A DNA stretch of 24,242 nucleotides from JBEKHI01 sp050012355. GTDB taxonomy: Bacteria; Actinomycetota; Actinomycetes; Streptosporangiales; Streptosporangiaceae. The position numbers were made by a program, and so were the translations under genes. Below, piece by piece: positions 1 to 7,242 of the stretch. The stretch lies in NCBI GenBank assembly GCA_050012355.1, contig JBEKHI010000225.1:1-24242 (forward strand), given 5' to 3'. Position 1 is the stretch's first letter. Each line of letters begins with the position of its first letter. The notes under the pieces are model-generated. The model ran no database searches, was not told the origin of the DNA, and worked only from the letters and a program-made list of their open reading frames with translations.

Positions 1-1547
1 GCCTCGTCGAGTACCGCGAACAGGTCGCGCTGACCCACCGCCAGTTCCGGTAGCGAGTCGTAGTTGTTGCTCGCCGGGTCGATCGTGTCCTCGGTGCCAG
101 GCTCCCAGTTCAGCGCCTGGTACCAGGCGACCTTGGCCAGCGGGTACACCGGGCTGTACCGCATCGAGACCGCGAGGAAAGGATCCTGAGTGGTGAACTG
201 GTCAGTGGGATATGACAGGCCCAGATAGCTGGTGTTGACGTGCATGCCCCACTGGTCGAACGTGCCGGACAGAAAGCCCGCCGCCTCCTTGTCGGCCGCG
301 ATCCAAGAGGTCACCGTCCATGTCATGTCGCTCTGACCGGACTCCACCGTCGGTACCTGGAAGCCGTCCGGGTCGGCCGGGTATTTGATGGCGGGATTGA
401 GTTCCTCGAACTCCGGATCGCTGAACAGGCTGGACGGATTGCCGTCGACGGCGTTGTCACAGGTGGAACCGCTCTGAGCCGACGGGCAGCCATCGTCGGT
501 GTAGGCATAGGAGGTGGTCAGTAGCTTGGCCAGCAGCCGGGCGTCGAGCTTCAGGTTCGTGTACGGCTGCCCGGTCTGGGTGTTGTCCAGCCAGTAGGCG
601 ACCGACGCGGCGGAGACGGCGACCGGCGCATAGGTGTACGGGTGCTTGGTCGTCGTTCCCGAGGCGATCGGCTGCGTAGTGAACGCCACGTCATCGAGGC
701 CGTCGGCGAAGTCCTGGCGAGCCTCGTATTCGTTGTTGGAGGCGTTGTACTGCACCGTCAGGGGGCTTGAACCCTGGCACAACCCCGCTTCCCACTGCTC
801 CATCGCGTCGGCGAGCATCGGCGAGCCGCCGGCGGTGAAGTCCCCCGTACGCAGCGGGCAGTCCGCGGCGGATGGCGCGAAGCTCAGCGGGATGACGATC
901 CGCTTGATCCAGGAGCAGTAGCTGTTCGGGCTGCCGCTGAGCGGGATGAACTCGTACTGACCGGTGTCGAGTGCCTGGTTGTCCTGGCTATGGTCGCTGC
1001 AGTCCGGCGGCGTATCGAGGCTGTTGCCGCCCTGCGCGGGCATGACCACCAGCGAGCACTTGTGCCTGCTGCCGCAGCCGAGGAACTGGTTCTGGGTGCC
1101 GGTGTAAAGCTCGATGTCGGCCGAGCCGGTGCCGTTGCTCTCGGTGATCGCGTAGGCGGTGTTGCTCGGCCCGTACTGGCCCTCGGTCTCGGTCGAGCCC
1201 GCGTTCGTCGCGTCGTAGCACTGGTCGGGATTTGTCGGATCCGCCGTGTCGCATTCGGCGACCATCACCGGATAGTCGGTGTCCGACGCGCTGTAGATCA
1301 CGGTGTCCGACGGTGTAAAGCCGGTCCACGACACCTCGATCATCTGATTGGCCAGATCGGTGTCCTGGGTCACCGTAACGGTGGCTGCCGTCGCGTAGGT
1401 GCCGCCCGTAGCCGGGTCGTACATATGCGGCCCGGAGAACGTCCTCGAGTGCGCCGCGGCCGGTGACACGCTCGCGATTGCCGCGCCCGGCAGCGCGACG
1501 AGCAGCGTGATGCCCGTCGCCAGGCCCGCGGCCAGCAGTTTTCTCAC
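1..1547 (-). CDS. Secreted phosphate-binding-protein-like protein, C-terminus outside window
   Basis: The frame is open from a GTG at 1547 to the left edge, about 515 codons, so the 3' end is missing. The GTG overlaps the pstA stop (GTGA), and AAGGAG lies about 9 bases upstream, which indicates translational coupling. The product starts VRKLLAAGLATG, followed by a hydrophobic stretch ending PGAAIA, a Sec signal peptide. Residues about 35-160 are Thr/Val-rich with paired cysteines (LGCGSRHKC) and could be an Ig-like or neocarzinostatin-like domain; that is a guess. From about residue 215, phrases such as SPMLADAMEQW, FTTQPIASGTTTKHPYTYAPVAV and YWLDN resemble PstS-type periplasmic binding proteins. 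It probably binds phosphate or a related ligand outside the membrane, or assists PstS. It sits where pstB might be expected; no pstB is visible in the window. The family assignment is moderate; coding and secretion are well supported. Confidence 0.75.
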   Translation of the reverse strand, partial: MRKLLAAGLATGITLLVALPGAAIASVSPAAAHSRTFSGPHMYDPATGGTYATAATVTVTQDTDLANQMIEVSWTGFTPSDTVIYSASDTDYPVMVAECDTADPTNPDQCYDATNAGSTETEGQYGPSNTAYAITESNGTGSADIELYTGTQNQFLGCGSRHKCSLVVMPAQGGNSLDTPPDCSDHSQDNQALDTGQYEFIPLSGSPNSYCSWIKRIVIPLSFAPSAADCPLRTGDFTAGGSPMLADAMEQWEAGLCQGSSPLTVQYNASNNEYEARQDFADGLDDVAFTTQPIASGTTTKHPYTYAPVAVSAASVAYWLDNTQTGQPYTNLKLDARLLAKLLTTSYAYTDDGCPSAQSGSTCDNAVDGNPSSLFSDPEFEELNPAIKYPADPDGFQVPTVESGQSDMTWTVTSWIAADKEAAGFLSGTFDQWGMHVNTSYLGLSYPTDQFTTQDPFLAVSMRYSPVYPLAKVAWYQALNWEPGTEDTIDPASNNYDSLPELAVGQRDLFAVLDE

Positions 1548-2665
1548 GGGCGGTTCGCCTCCTTGGCGATGCGGCGGCGCTGCCGCCTGGACAGTTCGCC
1601 GGGCGCGCCGCCACCGAGGCGCCGTGCGACGGTGAACAGGATCAGCACGAGAACGATCAGCACGAACCCGGCGCCGAACGCGCGGATCTTGTCCGTCATG
1701 TCGGGCAGTTGCACCTCGTTGTAGATGAACAGCGGGAGGCTGGTCTGCCAGTTGTGGAACGGTGTCGTGTTGAGCACCTTGCTGTAGCCAGCGGTGAGCA
1801 GTACCGGCGCGGTCTCGCCGATGCCGCGTGCCATCGCGAGCACCACCGCGGTGGCCAGACCGGACCGGGCGGTCGGCACTACCACCATCAGCACCGTGCG
1901 CCATTGGCTCGCGCCGAGCGCGTAGGCGGCTTCGCGCAGCGTGTTCGGCACCAGGCGGAGCACGGCTTCGGACGCGCGGCACACGATCGGCAGCATGGTG
2001 ACGGCCAGTGCGAGCGCCGCCATCGACCCGGACTTCTGGATGCCCAGGGTGAGGATGACGAACGCCAGGATGAAAAGGCCGGCCAGGATGTCGGGCAGCG
2101 CCGTCATCGCGTCGACGATGGTACGCACCGGCCGGGCCAGCCTGCCGCCGATCTCGGCGAGGAACAGCGCCGCCGCGATGCCGAGCGGCACGGAGATGAC
2201 CGTGGCGATGCTGATCTGCTCAAGGGTGCCGACCAGCGCGTGCAGTACGCCGCCGCTGGTGATCGGGCTGAGCGGCCCGGCCCGCGACATGTCGTGGGTG
2301 ATGAACTGCAGGTGCCGCACCGCGGTGAAGCCGCGGACCAGCACGTAGCCGACCTGGTCGAGGACGATCGCGGTGGCGAGGACGCCGCTGGTGGTGAGCG
2401 CGACCCGCATCACCTGGTCGCGGACTGCTAGCCCGTCCCACTGCAGTGCGGCCATCCAGGTGTACAAGCCGAGGAACAGCACGTACCAGCACAGCCAGAA
2501 ACCCTGTGCGCCGGTGAACGGAAGCACCCGCTCGTACAGCACCCAGTCCAGGCCAAGCGCGGAGGCCGCGGCGCCGACGACCGTGTAGGCGCTCTCCGGG
2601 GGTACCCGGTCGAGCCGGACGATCTTCTCCGCGGCTTGCGGCGGAGCTTCGGTGGTCGCGGCCAT
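1544..2665 (-). CDS. pstA: Phosphate ABC transporter permease PstA
   Basis: This 373-residue inner-membrane subunit should pair with PstC to form the phosphate channel, driven by PstB. The N-terminal 120 residues carry extra hydrophobic segments (WVLYERVLPF, FWLCWYVLFLGLY) before the usual permease core. The core begins near LVGTLEQISIATVISVPLG and includes IVDAMTALPDILAG, then the EAA loop EAAYALGASQWRTVLMVVVP that docks on the ATPase, then ARGIGETAPVLLTAGYS. These are typical PstA phrases. The ATG at 2665 lies inside the pstC open frame, so the two genes overlap by 238 nt as read. The stop overlaps the GTG of the next gene by four bases. The start is chosen because the N-terminal residues look protein-like and no in-frame stop separates them from the core. 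Confidence 0.93.
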   Translation of the reverse strand: MAATTEAPPQAAEKIVRLDRVPPESAYTVVGAAASALGLDWVLYERVLPFTGAQGFWLCWYVLFLGLYTWMAALQWDGLAVRDQVMRVALTTSGVLATAIVLDQVGYVLVRGFTAVRHLQFITHDMSRAGPLSPITSGGVLHALVGTLEQISIATVISVPLGIAAALFLAEIGGRLARPVRTIVDAMTALPDILAGLFILAFVILTLGIQKSGSMAALALAVTMLPIVCRASEAVLRLVPNTLREAAYALGASQWRTVLMVVVPTARSGLATAVVLAMARGIGETAPVLLTAGYSKVLNTTPFHNWQTSLPLFIYNEVQLPDMTDKIRAFGAGFVLIVLVLILFTVARRLGGGAPGELSRRQRRRIAKEANRP

Positions 2666-3654
2666 AACGCGTCGCTCGCCAGGCCGGAGCGGGACCGGCC
2701 GATCACGATCGCGCCGATGGTGTTGACGATCAGCGTCATGGCGAACAGGACCAGGCCCGCCGCCATCAGCGCCGACAATCCGACCGACTGCGGGTCGGCG
2801 AACGACCCGAAGTCCAGCGCGATGGTCGCCGAGATCGACGTCGCGCCGTGGTCAAGTATGTGGTAGCTGAAGACGTCCGTGTTGCTCGCGATGAGGGAGA
2901 CGGCGATGGTCTCACCCAGCGCGCGTCCGAGCCCGAGCATGGTCGCCCCGATCACGCCGCCTTTTCCAAATGGCATAACGACGGTGCGGATCATCCCCCA
3001 CCTCGTGGCTCCCAGCGCGTAGGCGCCCTCCCGCTCGCCTTGGGGTGCTTGGGAAAACACCTGCCTGGACAGCGAGGTGATGATCGGGATCACCATCAGC
3101 GAGACCACGACGCCGCAGATGAAGGTGGAGCCTGCCAGGTTGGCGGAGATGCTCAGCGAGTCGGAGACGCTGAGGACCGGGATGAACGACAGGTGCCTAG
3201 CAAGCCAGGCGTCGAATCCCAGGATGCGTGGCATCAGGAACAGCAGGCCCCATAGCCCGTAGATGATGGACGGGATCGCCGCCATCAGGTCGATCAGCCC
3301 GATCAGCGTCCGCTTGAGGGCGGGTGGCGCGTACTCGGAGATGAAGAGCGCTATCGCCAACGACATCGGCACCGCGATCAGCATGGCGATGATCGCGATC
3401 AGCACGCCCATCGGCAGGATGGCGGCGATGCCGAAGTGGGTGACACCGGTGGTGATCCAGCTCTGGGTGGTAAGGAACGACCATCCGGTGATGCGCAGCG
3501 CTTTTAGCGAGCGGATGACCAGGAACGTCAGGATCAGCCCGGTAATGACGAAGACGGATAGTCCGGCGGCGCGCAGTACTCCGCGGAATATCCGGTCGCC
3601 CACGGTCGGTGGCGCGACAATTACCCGAGGGATGTCCTCGGTGACGGCGGACAT
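2428..3654 (-). CDS. pstC: Phosphate ABC transporter permease PstC with unusual C-terminal run-on
   Basis: PstC is the second membrane subunit of the PstSCAB phosphate importer. Residues 1-329 are a normal-length PstC. There is a first membrane helix near residues 28-48 (LSVFVITGLILTFLVIRSL), then the permease core with LIDLMAAIPSIIYGLWGLLFL. The EAA loop is EGAYALGATRWGMIRTVVMP, followed by GLGRALGETIAVSLIAS, and the last helix is ALMAAGLVLFAMTLIVNTIG. The start follows GGGGGAG, 8 bases away. After SGLASDA the frame stays open for 79 more codons rich in Arg, Pro, Ser and Cys, and these lie over the beginning of pstA in another frame. That tail is not PstC-like. Either the stop was lost, or a base is wrong, or a long overlap is real. 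The core identification is secure; the true C-terminus is not. Confidence 0.88.
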   Translation of the reverse strand: MSAVTEDIPRVIVAPPTVGDRIFRGVLRAAGLSVFVITGLILTFLVIRSLKALRITGWSFLTTQSWITTGVTHFGIAAILPMGVLIAIIAMLIAVPMSLAIALFISEYAPPALKRTLIGLIDLMAAIPSIIYGLWGLLFLMPRILGFDAWLARHLSFIPVLSVSDSLSISANLAGSTFICGVVVSLMVIPIITSLSRQVFSQAPQGEREGAYALGATRWGMIRTVVMPFGKGGVIGATMLGLGRALGETIAVSLIASNTDVFSYHILDHGATSISATIALDFGSFADPQSVGLSALMAAGLVLFAMTLIVNTIGAIVIGRSRSGLASDALWPRPPKLRRKPRRRSSGSTGYPRRAPTRSSAPRPPRLAWTGCCTSGCFRSPAHRVSGCAGTCCSSACTPGWPHCSGTG

Positions 3655-3688
3655 GAAGTTCTCCCCCCGCTCCTTTCAGGGACGCTGG

Positions 3689-3716
3689 CAGCCCCCCGCC
3701 GTCGGGCGGGGGGCTG
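3689..3716 (-). terminator. Strong hairpin between pstS and pstC
   Basis: A perfect 12-bp inverted repeat (CAGCCCCCCGCC and its complement) closes a 4-base loop. It lies 19 bases past the pstS stop and 35 bases before the pstC start. There is no T-run, as is usual in high-GC actinobacteria. It probably lets only part of the transcript continue into pstC and protects the pstS mRNA end, giving excess binding protein over permease. That role is inferred. Confidence 0.7.
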
Positions 3717-3734
3717 TCGTGGGACTGCTAGCGC

Positions 3735-4898
3735 TTAGTCCCCGTGGCCGCAGAGGGCGTCGACCAGGAAGCCGTAGTTCTTGATTTGCGTCTGGGCCGC
3801 CGTACTGCACAGGTAGCCCTTCGGTGCGAAGAACTCCTCCTCGCGCGGTGCCATGTAGTAGTTCGCTGAGGTGCCGTAGTAGCGAACGATGTTGTACAGG
3901 ACGCGGATCAGCGGATACGTCGTACCGGACTTGGAGAAGCTGGAGTTGATGACGTAGTCCGGCGACTTCGCAGTGCCCGCATTGACGTACGGAGCGGTGC
4001 CGTTGACATCGTTCAGGTACAGGTAGCCGTTCTCGTCGTGGCCGAACTTGTTCTGCCCGCTCGTCGGGTTCTTGCCAATCGCGGCGGAGCGGTACTCCTG
4101 CGACAGCCAACTGCCGATTGAGTAGGGAACGAGGATGTTCGGGTTGTTCTTGAAGACCGAGTTGATCCCCTCGTTCTCCTCAACGGTCTGGTGGCTGGCC
4201 GGGACACAGCCGGTGCTTACGCTGGTGACACCGATCTCCTTCAGGAAGAAGGAGCGAGTCCCCGAGCTAGTCGGCGGCAGATACGGCTGGATCTCGGCGT
4301 TCTTGCCACCCAGCTTGTCCCAGTTGGTGACCTTGCAGGTGTAGATGTCGTACAGCTGGGTGAGGGTCAGGCTCGCGGGCGCGTTCGTGGTCTTGTCGGT
4401 CGCCCAGGTCACCGCGTCCTTGGCGAAGGGCACGTAGACCACGCCGCCAGGGCCGAACTTGGGCGAGGTCGAGGAGCGGCCGCTGGAGGAGCGGGCATAG
4501 TCGACGCAGTAATAGCCCTTGGAGTTCTTGGTGTTATCGTCCAGGGCGGTGAGGCCCGCACCAGAGCCGTTAGGCCGGGCGATCTCAAGCGCCTTGGTGT
4601 TGCAGTCGGCCTTGGTCGCGATCGTGTCGCCGGTGGCGCCGGTGTACGGGTTGGTCGCGTCCCAGCTGTAGATGTACGGGTGGGTCGTGCTGTGGTCGCC
4701 CGACGCGTCGTAGTTGAACGCGATCTGGTCGACGACGTACTGGGTCGTGTTGGATCCCACGCCCACGATGTCGTAGTAAGTCGGTACTACCGGCTGACTC
4801 TTGCCGTTGATCGGGTCGGCGTTCGCCGCTGGTACTGCCAGGGCGAGGGCGGCGGCCACGGTGGCCACGCCCGTCAGGATCTTGGTTAGCTTGCGCAT
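3735..4898 (-). CDS. pstS: Phosphate-binding protein PstS
   Basis: This is the extracytoplasmic solute-binding subunit of the phosphate importer, first gene of the leftward pst operon. The frame opens at 5003, but the ATG at 4898 is preferred. It is preceded by an AGAGGGGA ribosome site and begins a clean signal peptide, MRKLTKILTG, then a hydrophobic core, then VPAANA/DP. The mature protein is 387 residues before cleavage. The opening binding motif is DIVGVGSNTTQYVVDQ, a GVGS(N/D)TTQ variant found in many actinobacterial PstS-like proteins in place of the classic GSGSS. The phrase SSGRSSTSPKFGPGGVVYVPFAKDAV contains the second phosphate-contacting loop, followed by LTLTQLYDIYTCKVTNW and SSGTRSFFLKEIG, both typical of PstS. 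It probably lacks a lipoprotein cysteine at the cleavage site, so it may be retained by another mechanism or be partly secreted. Confidence 0.92.
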   Translation of the reverse strand: MRKLTKILTGVATVAAALALAVPAANADPINGKSQPVVPTYYDIVGVGSNTTQYVVDQIAFNYDASGDHSTTHPYIYSWDATNPYTGATGDTIATKADCNTKALEIARPNGSGAGLTALDDNTKNSKGYYCVDYARSSSGRSSTSPKFGPGGVVYVPFAKDAVTWATDKTTNAPASLTLTQLYDIYTCKVTNWDKLGGKNAEIQPYLPPTSSGTRSFFLKEIGVTSVSTGCVPASHQTVEENEGINSVFKNNPNILVPYSIGSWLSQEYRSAAIGKNPTSGQNKFGHDENGYLYLNDVNGTAPYVNAGTAKSPDYVINSSFSKSGTTYPLIRVLYNIVRYYGTSANYYMAPREEEFFAPKGYLCSTAAQTQIKNYGFLVDALCGHGD

Positions 4899-5051
4899 TC
4901 CCCTCTTGTCCCTTGCGTCACTGTCGGCTGTCTCACCTGCCCCCTCCCGGCGGGAGCGGGTAACGCTGACATTGGCCCCAAGCTTGACGTGGGCTGTGAT
5001 CACTCACAAGAAACGCTAGGAGTCCGCTTCCAGAGGATTGAGAAAACGCTG

Positions 5052-5103
5052 TGTGAACGATGAGACGGTGAACTGGCCTGACGTGCGCGGCTGCAAGTTC
5101 ACC
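5052..5103 (-). promoter_or_regulatory. Candidate PhoP (PHO box) sites upstream of pstS
   Basis: Read leftward, GTTCACC (5073-5067) and GTTCACA (5058-5052) form a direct pair 15 bases apart, and a third GTTCACC lies on the opposite strand at 5097-5103. Streptomyces PhoP binds repeated GTTCACC-like units upstream of pstS. The 15-base spacing does not match the usual 11-base register, so this is only a candidate. Confidence 0.35.
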
Positions 5104-5285
5104 TGTTGTTGGTTTGACCCCAATGCTCCGGATGCGCAAGGATCTAGAGTTTTGGATTCTGTGAGGGAGCTGAGAGCGGGTGTCGATCTGTTGGCCACCG
5201 GTAACTCAGTTAAGCCATTTACGATTCGGGCACCATCAGCGAAGGCGTAATCCTCAAGTACGGAGCCTGATCGCGGGTGCCGGTT

Positions 5286-5322
5286 CCCGTGCCGGCGGTA
5301 CGCGTGCTGCCGGCGGCACGGG
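5286..5322. terminator. GC-rich hairpin next to VOC remnant
   Basis: CCCGTGCCG at 5286-5294 pairs perfectly with CGGCACGGG at 5314-5322, and the 19-base loop contains further self-complementary GC. It lies 5 bases past the stop of the leftward VOC remnant, so it is probably the old terminator of that gene. It could also serve as a block between the divergent units. Confidence 0.4.
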
Positions 5323-5327
5323 CACTC

Positions 5328-5450
5328 TTATCGCTTGGAGACGATCTCGACCAGGTTGCCGTCGGGGTCGTTGAGCAGGGCGTTGCGGTTGTTGCCGGTA
5401 TCGTGCGGCGGCTGGGAAGCGTCGTTACATATGGTGATGAGTTGTTCCAC
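5328..5450 (-). pseudogene. Remnant of a VOC (glyoxalase/bleomycin-resistance) family gene
   Basis: On the minus strand a 40-codon frame ends at 5328. Its last residues include NRNALLNDPDGNLVEIVSKR followed by a stop. The phrase NDPDGNLVEI is the hallmark C-terminal strand of VOC-family proteins, in which the glutamate is the metal ligand. Upstream the frame is closed by a TAG at 5451-5453, and no other VOC motif is visible, so the first two-thirds or more of the gene is gone. A GTG at 5450 could start a short peptide, but there is no ribosome site. I read it as a decayed gene. The motif recognition is good; the family member is unknown. Confidence 0.6.
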
Positions 5451-5558
5451 CTACGGAATTGAATGTGTAACACGCTGGAAACCACTGAATACCTATCTTT
5501 ATTACGAATAATGTGCTAAAACCGTGGGAAACATGCCGTTCCAGGAGGGGATTTGCGC

Positions 5559-7163
5559 ATGGCCACGACTCAAGATCCAGGGCTCGGTCTGGCCGAGCAG
5601 CAGATCGACAAAGGTTTGAAGTCCGGGGCTCTCGGACTGGTCTCCACGATCGTCATGGGGGTGGCGTCAACCGCGCCGGCGTATAGCCTCGCGGCGACGC
5701 TGGGCTTCATCGTGCTGGCCGTCGGGTTGCAGTCGCCGATCGTCGCGGTGCTCGCGTTCGTCCCGATTCTGCTGACCTCGATCGGCTACAACGAGATCAA
5801 CAAGGCGGACCCCGACTGCGGGACGACGTTTACCTGGGCTTCCCGGGCATTCGGTCCTCGCCTGGGATGGGCCGGCGGCTGGGCGATCGTCGCCGCCGAC
5901 ATCCTGTGCATGTCCAGCCTGGCGCAGATCGCCTCGGAATACTTTTTCTCGTTCATCGGAGCGCACGGGATCGCGAGCAACCCGACGGGCGGCCTGGTCC
6001 TGCTCGGCGGGATCGTCTGGATGATCCTGATGGGCTACATCTGCTACCGGGGCATCGAGATCTCGGCGCGAATGCAGCAGGTGCTGCTCAGCATCGAAGT
6101 GGTGATGCTGCTCCTGCTGTCGGTCGTCGCGCTGGTCCGGGTCGGCACCGGTCACCATCCGGCGCTGTCGGTCACTCCGTCGCTGTCCTGGCTGAACCCG
6201 TTCAAGGTGTCCAGCTTCTCGTCGTTCATCTCCGGGCTCATCCTGATGCTGTTCATCTACTGGGGCTGGGACACTGCGGTATCGGTCAACGAGGAGACCA
6301 AGGACAAGAGCAGGACGCCGGGTAGGGCGGCGGTCATCTCGACGTTCATCCTGCTAGTCACCTACGTGGTCGTGATCTTCGCGGCCCAGTCGTTCGCCGG
6401 TGTCGGCGGCAAGGGGATCGGGCTGGGAAACATCGCCGACTCAGGCGACGTGCTGTCGGTGCTGGGGGGATCAGTGTTCGGCACCAGCGGGATCGGGTCG
6501 GTGCTGTCGAAGCTGCTGGTGCTGATGGTGCTCAGCTCGGCGGCCGCCTCGACGCAGACGACGATCCTGCCGACCGCGCGGACCACGCTGTCGATGGCGG
6601 CCTGGAAGGCGCTGCCCAAGTCGTTCGCGAAGGTGCACCCGAAGTACCTCACGCCGACGGTCTCCACGTTCATGATGGTGGCGGTCTCGATCGTGCTGTA
6701 CATCCCGTTCAACTACCTGTCCCATGGTCTCGTGATCGCGGACGCGGTGACCGCGATCGGGCTGTACATCGCCTTCTACTACGGGCTCACGGCCTTCGCC
6801 TGCGTGTGGTACTACCGGCGGACGCTGACATCATCCGCGCGCAACCTGTGGATGCGGGGGATACTGCCACTCACCGGCGGCCTGATGATGTACTTCTGCG
6901 GCGGGTGGGCGGTGTGGGCCGACTACGACGTGGCCAGCGAGAACAGCTACACCATGTGGACCGTACCCGGCCTGAGGTGGCAGATCGGCGGGGCCTTCGT
7001 GATCGCGGCCGGATCCGCGGTGGCGGGCCTGCTATTCGGGATCTACTGCTGGCAGCGGGGACCCGCGTTCTTCCGGCGCGAGACGCTCACCCGCGCGACG
7101 TCGCTGACGGTCCCCGCCCCGGAGACGGACTCGGACACGGGCGACGGCAACAAGCCCGCCTAG
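5559..7163 (+). CDS. APC-superfamily amino acid permease
   Basis: This is a 534-residue membrane transporter with about 12-14 hydrophobic segments, of normal size for the family. The first helix region has GLVSTIVMGVASTAPAYSLA, the unwound GxA(S/P) substrate region common in actinobacterial APC permeases. Other recognisable parts are FTWASRAFGPRLGWAGGWA in the helix 3 region and IYWGWDTAVSVNEETKDKSR in helix 6 and the following loop, which matches the usual WGWDTAxxVNEE pattern. The frame begins at a TTG at 5553, but GGAGGGG at 5544-5550 is 8 bases from the ATG at 5559 and only 2 from the TTG, so the ATG is chosen. The gene stands alone, divergent from pst and convergent with the XRE gene, and ends at a long hairpin. 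The substrate cannot be told from the sequence; an amino acid or amine is likely. Confidence 0.9.
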   Translation: MATTQDPGLGLAEQQIDKGLKSGALGLVSTIVMGVASTAPAYSLAATLGFIVLAVGLQSPIVAVLAFVPILLTSIGYNEINKADPDCGTTFTWASRAFGPRLGWAGGWAIVAADILCMSSLAQIASEYFFSFIGAHGIASNPTGGLVLLGGIVWMILMGYICYRGIEISARMQQVLLSIEVVMLLLLSVVALVRVGTGHHPALSVTPSLSWLNPFKVSSFSSFISGLILMLFIYWGWDTAVSVNEETKDKSRTPGRAAVISTFILLVTYVVVIFAAQSFAGVGGKGIGLGNIADSGDVLSVLGGSVFGTSGIGSVLSKLLVLMVLSSAAASTQTTILPTARTTLSMAAWKALPKSFAKVHPKYLTPTVSTFMMVAVSIVLYIPFNYLSHGLVIADAVTAIGLYIAFYYGLTAFACVWYYRRTLTSSARNLWMRGILPLTGGLMMYFCGGWAVWADYDVASENSYTMWTVPGLRWQIGGAFVIAAGSAVAGLLFGIYCWQRGPAFFRRETLTRATSLTVPAPETDSDTGDGNKPA

Positions 7164-7170
7164 GCGCAAT

Positions 7171-7234
7171 CGATCCTGGTTGGTGCGGCATTGACCAGCA
7201 AAGAGCCTGGTTAGTGCAGCACCAACCAGGATCG
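7171..7234. terminator. Long palindromic element, bidirectional terminator between convergent genes
   Basis: A perfect 16-bp outer stem (7171-7186 with 7219-7234) encloses one G/A mismatch, then an 11-bp inner stem (7188-7198 with 7207-7217) with two wobble pairs, and the 8-base loop CAAAGAGC. It lies 7 bases after the permease stop and 8 bases before the XRE stop, so it can terminate both genes. Its inner 54 bases (7176-7229) are related to the element at 23721-23774. Confidence 0.8.
7176..7229 (+). repeat. 54-nt palindromic repeat, copy 1
   Basis: Aligned without gaps to the reverse complement of 23721-23774, 40 of 54 positions agree. Most differences lie in paired positions and preserve pairing (5/50, 6/49, 15/40 and 19/36 are double changes). 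Each half starts with CTGG and ends with CCAG and can also fold by itself. The AAAGAG core of the loop is the same in both copies. Confidence 0.7.
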
Positions 7235-7242
7235 GTGCTTGG

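Larger units (their letters stand above)
4899..5558. other. Long intergenic region between divergent pstS and permease genes
   Basis: About 660 bases carry no intact gene. They must contain the pstS promoter (leftward) and the permease promoter (rightward). Visible items are a small hairpin CTCCCG/CGGGAG at 4944-4956 in the pstS leader, three GTTCAC-type heptamers at 5052-5103, a gene remnant at 5328-5450, a GC-rich hairpin at 5286-5322, and an AT-rich stretch from about 5450 to 5530. The AT-rich stretch includes the inverted repeat TTATT-ACG-AATAA at 5499-5511, a possible operator for the permease gene. Short open frames here look like chance. Confidence 0.6.

Noticed and set aside
4899..5003. 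Upstream extension of pstS to the ATG at 5003
   Set aside because: The extra 35 residues are charged and would bury the signal peptide; the ATG at 4898 has a ribosome site and a proper signal sequence.
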